Below, piece after piece: positions 10,425-19,992 of a DNA stretch of 64,000 bases. The stretch is taken from contig VZQC01007114.1 in NCBI GenBank assembly GCA_009823505.1, positions 828,897 through 892,896 on the forward strand, given 5' to 3'. The notes beneath the pieces are model-generated. The model did no database searches, was not told the origin of the DNA, and worked only from the letters and a program-made list of their open reading frames with translations. How positions within the stretch are numbered: position 1 is the first letter of the stretch; the number at the start of each line of letters is the position of its first letter. The position numbers were made by a program, and so were the translations under genes. The DNA comes from Rhizomys pruinosus (lineage: Eukaryota > Chordata > Mammalia > Rodentia > Spalacidae).

Positions 10425-10505
10425 GTGGTGGACCTTGGTGGCACATGTAAAGCTCTAGGTTCAGTAGCTAGCACAACCAATAAAAGGAAGTAGAATAAAG
10501 AATTA
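10425..10505 (+). mobile_element. ID-like SINE fragment
   Basis: 'gcacatgtaaagctctaggt' and 'tcagtagctagcacaacc' followed by an A-rich tail fit the 3' half of an ID (tRNA-Ala/BC1-related) element. Confidence 0.45.
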
Positions 10506-10737
10506 AATATCTTGAAAGTTTTGCTCAGAATCAGTAGCTGAGTCCCAGGAAAAACAGCTACAGGGGGTTTTATATTTTGCTGATTATCTTGGTCTTTTTC
10601 CTTGGGCTGTGGTGTCTGATAAACATAACTACATTATATGGAAAGAGAAGACATTAATCTAACTTCACCTCCACCTTTGATGAGAGAAAACCCCTTTACT
10701 AAGTCTGAACCAAATGCAACTCCCTCCACTAGGCAAA
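10506..10737. other. Unassigned noncoding DNA
   Basis: No recognisable element. Confidence 0.5.
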
Positions 10738-10862
10738 GATGGTGGCATTTAACTGTAGTCTCAATAAGTAGGAAGTAGAGGAATTCAGGGTTGTTTTCAG
10801 CTTTGTAGTGAGATCAAGGCCAGCCTGATCTACATGGTACCCTGTCTCCAAAGAAAAATGAG
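10738..10862 (+). mobile_element. Degraded B1-derived SINE
   Basis: 'gtgagatcaaggccagcctg' and 'atctacatggtaccctgtct' are B1 text. The 5' half is highly diverged. Confidence 0.7.
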
Positions 10863-11024
10863 AGGTAGACTGAATAGAAAATAAATGAAATTTATTGACC
10901 TATATACAATTTTAAGTTGAAGAAAAACAACTTATGAATTGTGATTGAAAAAGAAAAAGGAGCCTTTCTGAGGACATGGTGATTCATTATATATGTGATG
11001 TGTAGTGAGTTTAAAATAAATTTA

Positions 11025-11237
11025 GCTGGGCTGGACAGATAGCTCTGTGATTAAGAGCACTTGTGGCTCTTAGAGAGAACCTTAGTTCAATTCCCAGCAA
11101 GAAGGCCAGGTGACTCACAGCCACTGGCAACTCCAGCACCTGGGAATCCCACACCTGAACTATGCAGGTAGCTGCAGGCATGTGGACATATGCCCCGCAT
11201 ATTACCACACAAATTAAAAGTAAAAATGAAATATTAA
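11025..11237 (+). mobile_element. B2/B3-superfamily SINE
   Basis: 'gggctggacagatagctct' and 'ttagttcaattcccagca' mark the tRNA-like head. A perfect 12-bp AT-rich TSD, 'aaaataaattta', flanks it (11013-11024 and 11238-11249). Confidence 0.88.
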
Positions 11238-11249
11238 AAAATAAATTTA

Positions 11250-11769
11250 ACTTTAAATATTTAGTAGGAAAAGCCCCTAAATGGACCAAATCTTGATTTC
11301 TTGTTGGCACCGAGGAACACTGATATTTGAAGAATTAGCAGAGATCACAGAGGCATCTGCTAAGCTCAATAACTGAGGTTTTGAAATATACAAGATAGGA
11401 CTTCGATAAACTTTGGTTTAAGAAAATGTAGAGAGTAATGGATTTGTTTATGAACAATGGATATGAATTTCAAGGTGCTGAAATAACCAATATATTAGTA
11501 ATTTTCCATGCTGTTATTAATGGCGCCAGAGCTTTAATTTTGGGGAACTGTTTTAGTCATACTTGGTGAGAAAAAATGGGGTAGTATTGGGCATTCTACA
11601 TGTCACTCAGAGCCCACATTGTCTGGGCCTCATTCTCTGAAGCAGGACAGATGAGAACTGTTCGCTCTGGCCTTTGGCAGATGTTAGCTAATGTTTAAAA
11701 TATTCCAAGAAGGCTTATCCAGATTTCTCTCTGTGATTCAAGTTTTGACGTGTGATTTTTCTCTTACTA
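11250..11769. other. Single-copy-like noncoding DNA
   Basis: No recognisable element. Confidence 0.5.
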
Positions 11770-11957
11770 CAGTATTCTCAAGTTTAGGCAGTTTTGATCC
11801 CCCAGGGGACATGCCACAATGTCTGGAAACAAGCTTTGCTTCTCCCAGCTGGGGAGACACTGTTAGCATCTCATGAGTAGAGATGCTGTCACGCATGTCT
11901 CTGCCTCCCACAGAAATCACTCATCTGACCCAAACTATTGAGGCTCTAACCTGAAGT
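11770..11957 (+). mobile_element. MER20-like hAT-Charlie DNA transposon
   Basis: The terminal sequence 'cagtattctcaag', 'gatcccccaggggacat', 'gccacaatgtctggaaac', 'cccagctgggga', and the end text 'tattgaggctctaacctg' follow the MER20 consensus in order. About 188 bp against roughly 219 bp for the full element. It is non-autonomous and was inherited from early eutherians. Confidence 0.85.
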
Positions 11958-12004
11958 GTGTAATTTCAGAAATAGGCCTTCAGGACTCTTGAAATCCGTA
12001 CCAT

Positions 12005-12011
12005 ATTATTT

Positions 12012-12048
<37 letters not shown>

Positions 12049-12267
12049 ATCGATCGATTGATTAATTTGTTACATGTATGTGTGTGCTACCTGCATGAAT
12101 CTAAGTGCACCCATCCATATAGTGCCCACAGAGGCATGAAGAGGACGTAGGATTCCCCTGGAACTGTAATTACAGATGGTTGTTAGTCTGGGTGCTGGGA
12201 ACCAAACCCAGGTCCTTTGCAAGAGCAGACAGTGCTCTTAAGCACTGAGCCATCTCTGCAGCCCCCC
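12005..12267 (-). mobile_element. B3-like SINE with (AATC)n tail
   Basis: Antisense SINE: 'gtgctgggaaccaaacccag', 'gctcttaagcactgagccat'. The TSD 'aatccgtaccat' (11993-12004) and 'aatccataccat' (12268-12279) encloses both the SINE and the tetranucleotide run, showing that the run grew from the SINE tail. Confidence 0.93.
12011..12065. repeat. (AATC)n microsatellite
   Basis: About 10 AATC units passing into GATC/GATT units, within the tail of the antisense SINE. Confidence 0.95.
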
Positions 12268-12279
12268 AATCCATACCAT

Positions 12280-13677
12280 CTTGATTAGGGAAGGAATGAA
12301 TCAATGAACAACCTCTAGTGATGCTTGTTCTGGAGATAGTTTACCACTGAGGATTCCTGTCCTTTATGCAAACAAAGTGAAGGGTGAAAGGCTGGTTGTC
12401 AAGGCCTCAGGATTGTGTGACAGCGTCTTCACTCACTGAGTGCTCTCTTAAGCTCTGTTCCTCAAACACTTAATGGACATTGGTATGAGACCTTTGCATC
12501 CTTGCTTGAGCACACAAAGCTGAAGGAGAAATGATCTGGCTCTAGGAGGCTCCTGGCCTGTAATAATATACTGTTGTTGTTTGTGACTTTGCGTTCTTCT
12601 CATTCTCAACTGAATATTTTGTTACATGATCCCTGAACTTCATTAAGTACAAGGATAAGCTCTTCAAGACATAGGAAAAGCTTTATTGTGCTTGGCAAGA
12701 AGATGGGCCCAATGGTTAATTTAGATGGAATTCAGTTCTATTTGCTTAGAAATAGAACTAGAAATGGTGATGGGTTAAAGATGGCACCATCTATCCTGTA
12801 TAATTCAGTGATGTATACAAACCATTCAAACTCCCTGAAGACTAGAGCTTTGGAAGGTCCACTGTCCTAGAGACAAAGCCTGATAGGGAAAGGGCTATAG
12901 TCATCAAGTTTCAAACATTTCTTTTGAAAATGAACATCCTTGTATATTCTGAAGGTACCCTCCAAATTTCATGCTTAAACCTCATTATCCCAACAAGTCA
13001 ACATGAAAGGAATATATCGATGCTAGTGCTGCTAAAGTCCATTTGTGACTATAGCAGATTTAATTTTCAATCTATTCCTGAAAGGATTCTACTCTTGCTT
13101 TATTTATTTGTTTTGAAACTAGGACATGGACTGTTTGTTGAGTGGGCTTCTAAATGTGGACTTTAAGTTAAGAGCTTTTAAATTTAAGTGAAAATATTTT
13201 TAATATTCAGTCTTCTAAAATATGTTCCTGGTAATTCTGTTGAGATGGCTTTTATTATTGCTGTATAAAACAAATTTTCTTCGTTGTGTTATTAAGAAAA
13301 TAAGAAAACACCTGTCAGGAGGCTCTTGTCCTTCTACTGTATAATGATCCCCCTAGTGGATCTGAGGTGCAGTGAGCTTGAAATTTGCATACAGACACAG
13401 GTAATGGAGCAAAACTTTTGCTACTAGAAGTTTTATATAAGACAAAGACTCCCTGTACTTTTTAAATTAGAATCCCAAGTGATTAAATGTCAATTTTCTA
13501 AAGCATTAACAAGACAGAACATGTTACAAATGCATAAGTGTTTAAGTATACAAAATAGTTGTTTTGATGTTTTTATAATTTTCAACTCACTATATAAATA
13601 ACTAGATTTTAGTCAATTACATTTTGATTTTCCATTTAAATTGACTGCTTAAATATAGGCAAAGTGTAGCCCATTTT
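12280..13677. other. Single-copy-like noncoding DNA
   Basis: About 1.4 kb without a recognisable repeat. 'tttatgcaaacaaag' near 12366 is octamer/SOX-like but such matches are common by chance. Confidence 0.5.
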
Positions 13678-13901
13678 TAAAATTTTTATTTATTATTTTT
13701 TATGTGTATGAGTGTACTGTCTGCATGCGGGTTTGTGCACCCGTGTCATGCAATGCCGCAGAGGTCAGAAGAGGGTGTCGGATTCCCCTGGAGCTGGAAT
13801 TAAAGATGGTTGTCAGCCACCATGTGGGTGCTGGGGATCAAACCCAGGTCCTCTGCAAGAACAGTCGGTGCTCTTAACCTCTAGGCCATCTCTCCAGCCC
13901 C
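13678..13901 (-). mobile_element. B3-like SINE
   Basis: Antisense, well preserved: 'gtgtcatgcaatgccgcaga', 'gggtgctggggatcaaaccc', 'tctaggccatctctccagcc'. No 17-bp duplication. Confidence 0.94.
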
Positions 13902-14484
13902 TCTACTTGATTTTTGAGTTAGAAAAGAGTTTACTTTTAAACAAGAATAACCATTGAAAGGAATTGATATAAAATTGATTCGTTGTGATTATGACATATT
14001 ATCAAAATAGAATATTCAAAGTAACAATACATAATGAAAACATAAAGGTAGATGTTTGGTTGTACAAAATTCTGTTTGATATTAGGTCTTTCAAATATGC
14101 TACTATTCCGAACATTGGAAATTGGAAATAAGAGCATTTCAGTAAGGTGACTATCCTATGAGGCGGAAACAGCCTTAAAAATATCACTAGCTACAAGGAG
14201 CAAGACATCATAATTAAGAAATGTTAACCTTGAGTACTTAATAAGCCCAGTGTCAACAACGAACATCATAGTGCCTAAGTGAACAGTGGGATTAAGTTCG
14301 CTTCATTATACAGTACTTTGCTGCCTCATGGATCTGCTGTGGTCCTGAGAAAGGTTGAGAAAGGTACCAGGTGCATGAGCGATTCACCTGTTTCTTCAAC
14401 GCTGGTGGCTAGCATTATGTAAACCGGATGAATTTTACAACTCTTGCAAGTGAAAGCTGTGTTTAATCATTGTGTTCAGCTGTT
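13902..14484. other. Single-copy-like noncoding DNA
   Basis: AT-rich. No recognisable element. Confidence 0.5.
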
Positions 14485-14499
14485 AAAAGATAGTAAATA

Positions 14500-14650
14500 G
14501 CCGGGCACCCACGCCTTTAATACTAGCACTTGGGAGGCAGAGCCAGGCAGATCTTTGTGAGTTCAAGGCCAGCCTGGTCTACAGAGTGAGTTCCAGGACA
14601 GCTGGGGCTACAGGGAGATCCTGTCTCGAAAAGACCAAAAAAAAAAAAAA
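14500..14650 (+). mobile_element. Young B1 SINE with perfect TSD
   Basis: Full-length B1 ending 'gtctcgaaaagacc' plus A-tail. A perfect 15-bp TSD, 'aaaagatagtaaata', lies at 14485-14499 and 14651-14665. Retained CpGs and the perfect TSD mark a recent insertion. Confidence 0.97.
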
Positions 14651-14757
14651 AAAGATAGTAAATAAAATTCAGATACCTATTCTAGTTATGAAAATGGAAT
14701 TTCTTGCTTTGCTAATAAGTTTGGTTGTGTGCTTTTAAAACCTATTACAATTTCTTG

Positions 14758-14989
14758 GGGGCTGGAGAGATGGCCTAGTGGTTAAGAGCACTGACTGCTC
14801 TTGCAGAGGACCCGGGTTCGATCCCCAGCACCCACGTGGCAGCTAAGAACCATCTCTAACTCCAATTCCAGGAGAACTCCAGTTCCAGGGGAATCCGATA
14901 CCCTCTTCTGACCTCCGTGGCATTGCACGACACGGGTGCACAAACCTACATGCAGACAATACATTCATACACATAAAAAAATAAAAATA
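14758..14989 (+). mobile_element. Young B3-like SINE with 17-bp internal duplication
   Basis: Full-length, with a perfect 21-bp TSD (14737-14757 and 14990-15010). The body carries 'actccaattccaggaga' and then 'actccagttccagggga' (14859-14892), a tandem duplication absent from older copies. The tail is A-rich with AATAAA-like units and no clear TCTTT terminator. Confidence 0.97.
14771..14824 (+). promoter_or_regulatory. Internal RNA polymerase III promoter of the young SINE
   Basis: A-box-like 'tggcctagtgg' (14771-14781) and B-box 'ggttcgatcc' (14815-14824) with tRNA-like spacing. The B box is intact. Transcription itself is an inference. Confidence 0.75.
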
Positions 14990-15127
14990 AAAACCTATTA
15001 CAATTTCTTGTGCTCAGATAGAATAATAGCTCAGCCACCAGTAACTGGTCTAACTTGTGAGAAGAGGTCAACGATACAGTGTAAGGTTATTTTGTTGTTT
15101 TATCAGCATACAAAATATAAATAGATA

Positions 15128-15255
15128 ATATATATATATATATATGTTCATGTGTAAGTGCATGTCTGTTTATATGTGTGTATATGTGTTGTATTCATAT
15201 ATATTTATGTACGTGTGTTTGTGTGTGTATGTGTAAGTATATGTGTGTGTATGAT
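15128..15255. repeat. (TA)n/(TG)n low-complexity tract
   Basis: Alternating pyrimidine-purine tract beginning with TA repeats, then mixed TATG/TGTG. Confidence 0.95.
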
Positions 15256-16174
15256 ATAGAACAGTCAATGATATATGCAACATCTTTCAGGTTATCAGAA
15301 CTTCTATCAACTTAGCTTGGTTTATCCAAAAGAAAGCCACTTTTTTTTGCAGTGAATAACATTCCTTGATGACAGTAATGGTGATGAGTGAGTTGGATAG
15401 GAGATAAGAAATGAGAAGAAAAACAAAGGCTGAGAATCTATAATTAACAAAAATGTACACAAACAATAATTAGTGTAAGTGAAATATATTTCTGCGGAAT
15501 AAAATGGAGCTAACATGACAATGAAAATTGCAGACAATTAGGGCGGATGGAGCTCGGATCACAGAAAGGGTGTCAGGCAGATAATGCAGGCAACTTGTGT
15601 GGAGAAACAATGGAATTGTTCAACAGCTCCTTTCAAAGGCTTTTCCCTCAGACGCGTCTTGTTCTCTTCTGCCCTTTCATTACCATGTTTTCATTAATAT
15701 TTTTAACTTGCAGAAAGGCTGAGTAAAATAAACACTTGGTTTTTAAAACTTTCTGTGCAGCCAGCCCGACCACGTCTCTTCTCTGCTGGCCTGTGTTCTG
15801 TAGGATTTGCTTCAATACACAGTTGGCTTTGCTTCTGAGTGGCCGCTAGTCCAAATTGCCTGTTATTTAAATGTTACCATAGTGATTAGTAGTGGACGCT
15901 GTCATCTTTCTCTTTTTAATTAAGATACCGAGGCAGGTAAAGCTGCTCTCTTGCTGACCCTCTCTAAGCTGGCATACGCAGCACGATTGTTTGTGGTCTT
16001 TCCTCCCTTGCAATCTTAGCTTCGTATTCTCTTCAATCAAGGTCTCCATCCTGTTAGGTTAAAGAAGCAGAACTCCTTTTAAACCCCTTCTTCTGGGAGC
16101 TCTGTCTCAGAAGAAATAGCACACACTTCAACTAGACACCAGTGAAAGGCTAATGCATTTTTCTTCACAAAGGA
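15256..16174. other. Single-copy DNA, candidate conserved noncoding element
   Basis: No repeat recognised over about 0.9 kb. The part at 15480-16080 is less AT-rich than its surroundings, contains many homeodomain-like ATTA and TTAATTAA-like cores, and has no long open frame. Confidence 0.4.
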
Positions 16175-16191
16175 AAACCATAGATATTTCT

Positions 16192-16432
16192 TTATAAATA
16201 TTTATTTTTATTATTTTCAATTATGTGTTTGTATGGGGGGGTTGTGGGTATGTGCATGTGGGTGAAGATACCTACAGAAGCCAGAAGAGGCCGTTGGACT
16301 CCCTGGAGCTGGAGTTACAGGCAATTGTGAGTTTATAGGCATTTGGTGAGATGTACATGCTGGGAACCGAACACAGATCCTTTGCAAGAGCAGTAAGCAT
16401 CTTGTCCAATTATGTCATCTCTCCAGCTCTCC
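16192..16432 (-). mobile_element. Older B2/B3-superfamily SINE
   Basis: Antisense: 'ccagaagaggccgttggact', 'gctgggaaccgaacacagat'. The TSD 'aaaccatagatatttct' (16175-16191) and 'aaaccataactatttct' (16433-16449) differs at two positions. Confidence 0.88.
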
Positions 16433-16449
16433 AAACCATAACTATTTCT

Positions 16450-16702
16450 ACTTACACATGCTTTAAGGAAAATAAATGTCCTTCTACATTTATGGTATTT
16501 ATCAACAAAGTATATTTGGAGGTCTGTAAAGCATTTATCCATTCAATAATTCTTACTTGGTGTGTATTTCCTAAAATGTCATAAGAAATATTAACTATTG
16601 ATTACATGAAGGAACGAGCAGAAGGGAGTTGGTACCTCCAAGATGGTCACAGCTTGTGAGGGATGAAGCAAGAGGACGTGGTCATTTTTCTCTCATTCCT
16701 GT
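16450..16702. other. Unassigned noncoding DNA
   Basis: No recognisable element. Confidence 0.5.
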
Positions 16703-16828
16703 GTTTTGTCTTTTAAAACAATCTCATGTAGCACAGGCTGGCCTCTAACTTACTATTCAAGGATGGCCTTGAAACCCTGACCCTCCTGCCTCCATCCCTG
16801 AAGTGGTTGAAATATGGGTACACACCTA
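16703..16828 (-). mobile_element. Degraded B1 SINE
   Basis: 'gtagcacaggctggcctcta' and 'ggatggccttgaaaccctga' are antisense B1 text with heavy decay. Confidence 0.75.
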
Positions 16829-16832
16829 ATAA

Positions 16833-16872
<40 letters not shown>
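16833..16872. repeat. (ATT)n microsatellite
   Basis: About 13 ATT units between two antisense B1 copies, probably grown from the A-tail of the second. Confidence 0.97.
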
Positions 16873-17016
16873 GTGTTTTTGAAATGGATCTCCCTGTAGT
16901 CCCAGCTAGCTTGGAACTCACTATGTAGACCAGGCTGGCCTTGATCTCACAGAGATACACCTGCCTCTGCTTCCCAAGTGCTGGGATTAAAATTGGGCAC
17001 CACCATTCCTGGCTCT
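16873..17016 (-). mobile_element. B1 SINE
   Basis: Antisense B1: 'ctatgtagaccaggctggcc', 'caagtgctgggattaaaa'. Complete apart from its last bases. Confidence 0.92.
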
Positions 17017-17235
17017 AACAGATATCTTAATGAACCTAAAAGTGCTCTTGGTAGAAAAACAAGCTTTGATTGGGAGGATTAGAGACAGGAGCTTAACCTC
17101 AACAGAGAAATAGGCACAGAGCTGGAGAAAGGATACATGATCAAAAACTGTCTTCATTAATTTTCACTCATTGCACCTTAAAAGGTATTAATTGTAGAAA
17201 GCTTGTTACTAATTTTTAATGTTTAAATTGCATGT
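17017..17235. other. Unassigned noncoding DNA
   Basis: No recognisable element. Confidence 0.5.
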
Positions 17236-17263
17236 CATTCATTCATTCATTCACTCATTCACT
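17236..17263. repeat. (ATTC)n microsatellite
   Basis: Seven ATTC/ACTC units at the tail side of an antisense SINE. Confidence 0.9.
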
Positions 17264-17442
17264 CTATGTGTGCATGTGTGTTGGGACACACTTATACAAC
17301 ACTCCTGTTGATGTCAGGGTACAGCTCTCTGGGGAGTCTGTTCTCTCCTCTCAATACATGTGTCCTGAGGAGGACCTCAGGGATTCTGGCTTTGCAGCAT
17401 GTGCCTTTACCTATGAGTAACATGACTGGCCCAGAATTGTGC
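17264..17442 (-). mobile_element. Old B2/B3-superfamily SINE
   Basis: Antisense copy of the type at 291-412: a short TG-rich tail side, then 'ctgttctctcctctcaatac' and 'gcagcatgtgcctttaccta'. Diverged. Confidence 0.6.
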
Positions 17443-17579
17443 ATTTTGACTCAGTACTTTGACTATGCTTATCCGATCTCAATTATATGGGGTTTGGGGT
17501 CATCTGAGCTTTGCGGCAGATTCCAGTCATGTTGGAGATGAGCTCCTGAGATTTGTCATCACTTTTAAGAGTGTTTACA

Positions 17580-17940
17580 TTAATGCTTTTCTTTCCTCTT
17601 TCCTTTCTTTCCCTACAAAGTATTGAATTTCATTGTGACATATTCATAGACATGTATCATTAAATTTCATCATTTTATTTTGCTTTATTCATGGTCCATG
17701 ATATAGATTCTAATCTAATTTTCTTATGAGTCTACACCCTGTTGACTTTTTTGTTTTCATCTTTACCAGACGTTTTGGAGTCTATATACATATTTTTTAC
17801 ATTTTAAATTCTTTGACCCTTTTTATTCTTCCTTATTTTGGCATCATCTCCTTCCTATGGTGTGTGCTTTTAAATGTTCCCCAATAGACTAATAAACACT
17901 TTATATGCATTCAGGGTCCTGTTTCTTTGTTTTACTTGAT
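17580..17940 (-). mobile_element. Possible old L1 3'UTR-like segment
   Basis: T-rich sequence with 'aatttcattgtgacatattc', which resembles antisense rodent L1 3'-end text. No ORF2 sequence is visible, so the assignment is weak. Confidence 0.3.
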
Positions 17941-17984
17941 GAAACTATTTCTCTTTATTTTTCTTTCCATTTTTTGTTTTTTTG

Positions 17985-18104
17985 TTTTTTGCTTGTTTTG
18001 ACTTGAATTTTTGAGAAACAGTAGCCCTAGCTGGTCCTCAACTTACTGTAGTCCCAGTTGCTGGAATTACAGACATTACCCACCATACTCAGTTGCCTCC
18101 CTTG
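17985..18104 (-). mobile_element. B1 SINE fragment
   Basis: Antisense: 'gagaaacagtagccctagct', 'cagttgctggaattacagac'. Internally deleted. Confidence 0.7.
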
Positions 18105-18124
18105 TTTTAAAATTGATTCTATTG

Positions 18125-18326
18125 GGGCTGGAGAGATAGCTCAGCAGTTAAGATCAGTGAATGCTCTTGCAGAGGACCCAGGTTCGATTCCCAGCATCCC
18201 CAGGCGTGGTGGTGCATGCCTTTAATCGCAGCACTCAGGAAGCAGAGGCAGAAGGATCTCTGTGAGTTCAAGGCCAGCCTGCTCTACATAGTGAGCTCCA
18301 GGCCAGCTGGGAGACCCTATCTAAAA
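18125..18326 (+). mobile_element. Chimeric SINE: B3-like tRNA head fused to B1
   Basis: Positions 18125-18197 are a B3-type head ('ggggctggagagatagctca', 'ctcttgcagaggacccaggt', B box 'ggttcgattcc'). From 18202 a B1 begins ('aggcgtggtggtgcatgcc') and runs to its A-tail. One perfect 16-bp TSD, 'aaaattgattctattg', encloses the whole unit (18109-18124 and 18327-18342), and no B3 3' half follows. The unit therefore appears to have moved as one RNA. It parallels the tRNA-head/B1 layout of B4 but has a different head and lacks the B4 tail unit. Confidence 0.9.
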
Positions 18327-18359
18327 AAAATTGATTCTATTGAAACATCATTTGTCTAC

Positions 18360-18965
18360 AATTAGTTACACCTCCCCCCCCCCCAAATCGCACAGCTGAG
18401 TGCATTTTTAGAGATGTCTACGGCCGATCCACAACTTCCCAGCCTCGGCAATTATCTTTCCTAAACATTCTCAGGCCCATTTTCGATCTGCACTACCAGC
18501 CACCTCTGGCCCAGGTAACCAGTGGTCTATATTTTCAAGAAGACTTTGCCTTTCCAAAATGTCTTATTGCCATTCCTCTGTACCTGGCTGCTCCCATGCA
18601 GGGTAGTCATATGGAGGTTCAGGTCATTGTTATGAGTCAGTAGTGCGTTCCTTTGTGCCATGGGATGATACAGCTCATTTTCATTGTCCGTTTGTTTGCT
18701 GCTGAATACTGGCATTCCATCCATGTTTGCAGGATTCTGAATAAGGTTATGTGAACCTTTGCATGCAAGTCTTTGAACAAATGTTTTGCTTTTCTTTCAC
18801 AATCACAGAGGAATGGAATGCTGAGTGATAACTGTGGCATGGGGATTAATATGAAGCTACCCCTGTTTCCAAGGAGATGTGGTATCTATACTACCACCAC
18901 AGGCATCTGAGTGTCCCAGTTGTTTGTTACATTTACCAACAGTCAGCACTATCAATCCTCTAGCT
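18360..18965 (-). mobile_element. Ancient L1M-type fragment
   Basis: Antisense text of the old mammalian L1 3' part: 'aggtaaccagtggtctatat', 'gctgaatactggcattccat', 'attctgaataaggttatgtg', 'gaggaatggaatgctgagtg'. No open frame. A C-run near 18373 interrupts it. Confidence 0.75.
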
Positions 18966-18999
18966 TTGACCTTCTTTTTATTGTGTTTAAATGTTTATT

Positions 19000-19125
19000 C
19001 TCCTGATAGCTAGTGGCATTGATACAGGTGGTTGTTAGTCACCATGTGGGTGCTGGAAACCAAGCCCAAGTCATATGCAACAGCTGCCAGTACTCTTTAC
19101 CACTGAACTCTGGCCATTTCTCTTA
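19000..19125 (-). mobile_element. B3-like SINE fragment
   Basis: Antisense: 'gtggttgttagtcaccatgt', 'gggtgctggaaaccaagccc', 'ctttaccactgaactctggc'. The tail part is missing or unrecognisable. Confidence 0.75.
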
Positions 19126-19276
19126 GGTTGTTCATTAGTTGTTGGGCTGTGTGAGAAGTTGGTGGTTTTTTTCTGGCTATACATTATTTTACCTTCTTGC
19201 CTTGCAGACATAGTCTCCCTTTTTTTTGACTTATCTTTTTCAGTGTTTAACATTATCTTTAAAAATGCAAATAGTT

Positions 19277-19519
19277 GGGCTGGAGAGATGGCCTAGCGGT
19301 TAAGAGCGCTGACCGCTCTTACAGAGGACCCGGGTTCGATCCCCAGCACCCACATGGCGGCCGAGAACTGTCTGAAACTCCAATTCCAGGAGAACTCCAG
19401 TTCCAGGGGAATCCGACACCCTCTTCTGACCTCCGCGGCATGAACGACACAGGTGCACAAACCTACATGCACACACAGTACATTCATACACATACAGAAA
19501 TAAATAAAAATAAAAAATA
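19277..19519 (+). mobile_element. Young B3-like SINE with 17-bp internal duplication
   Basis: Full-length and CpG-rich ('tagcggttaagagcgctgac'). It carries the duplication at 19377-19410. The near-perfect TSD is 'aaaaatgcaaatagtt' (19261-19276) and 'aaaaatacaaatattt' (19520-19535). Confidence 0.97.
19289..19342 (+). promoter_or_regulatory. Internal RNA polymerase III promoter of the young SINE
   Basis: A-box-like 'tggcctagcgg' (19289-19299) and intact B box 'ggttcgatcc' (19333-19342). Confidence 0.75.
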
Positions 19520-19535
19520 AAAAATACAAATATTT

Positions 19536-19946
19536 ATAAAATCCCACTTATCTATTATAGTCTATACATTTTGCATCTTATCATAAAAAAAGAAGGTTTG
19601 CTACTGGATTTTATTTAATGCATTTTTAAAGTTCATAAAGCACCAATAGCATAGCTGCAGTGACCACATCTCTCCTCTATGGAGTGAAGACCTTCTCAAG
19701 GAGGAGGGAGAAGGAATGTAACAGAATTCCTAATTGGTAAAAAAAAAGTGAGAAGAAGGTAATTCTTCAATTGTTTATGAAGATACTAAGAATTCTTTCT
19801 GTTCATTTTGTCTGAAAAGATGTGAATGCCTTTCCCTCAGAAAAGTCTCTTTAATTTATAAACTCTGAATATAGTAGCTTTAATGACTAGATTCCCGGCA
19901 TGGAGAATGGCCTTAGATTTCAGATTCTTTATGTTCAAATCAAAGT
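19536..19946. other. Single-copy-like noncoding DNA
   Basis: AT-rich. Nothing recognised. Confidence 0.5.
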
Positions 19947-19992
19947 ACAACACACACACAAACAAACACACACACACACACATACACACATA
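19947..19992. repeat. (CA)n microsatellite
   Basis: CA repeats with AAAC interruptions. Confidence 0.95.

Noticed and set aside
10280..10460. Short minus-strand frame followed by AATAAA, resembling the 3' end of a processed pseudogene
   Set aside because: Only about 35 codons, no A-tail, no parent gene recognised, and part of the segment resembles an ancient interspersed repeat.
12360..12380. Octamer/SOX-like motif
   Set aside because: Short motif expected often by chance, with no supporting cluster or conservation information.
14758..14830. tRNA-like sequences with A and B boxes considered as tRNA genes
   Set aside because: They continue into SINE bodies with A-rich tails and TSDs, and no cloverleaf with an anticodon stem is complete.
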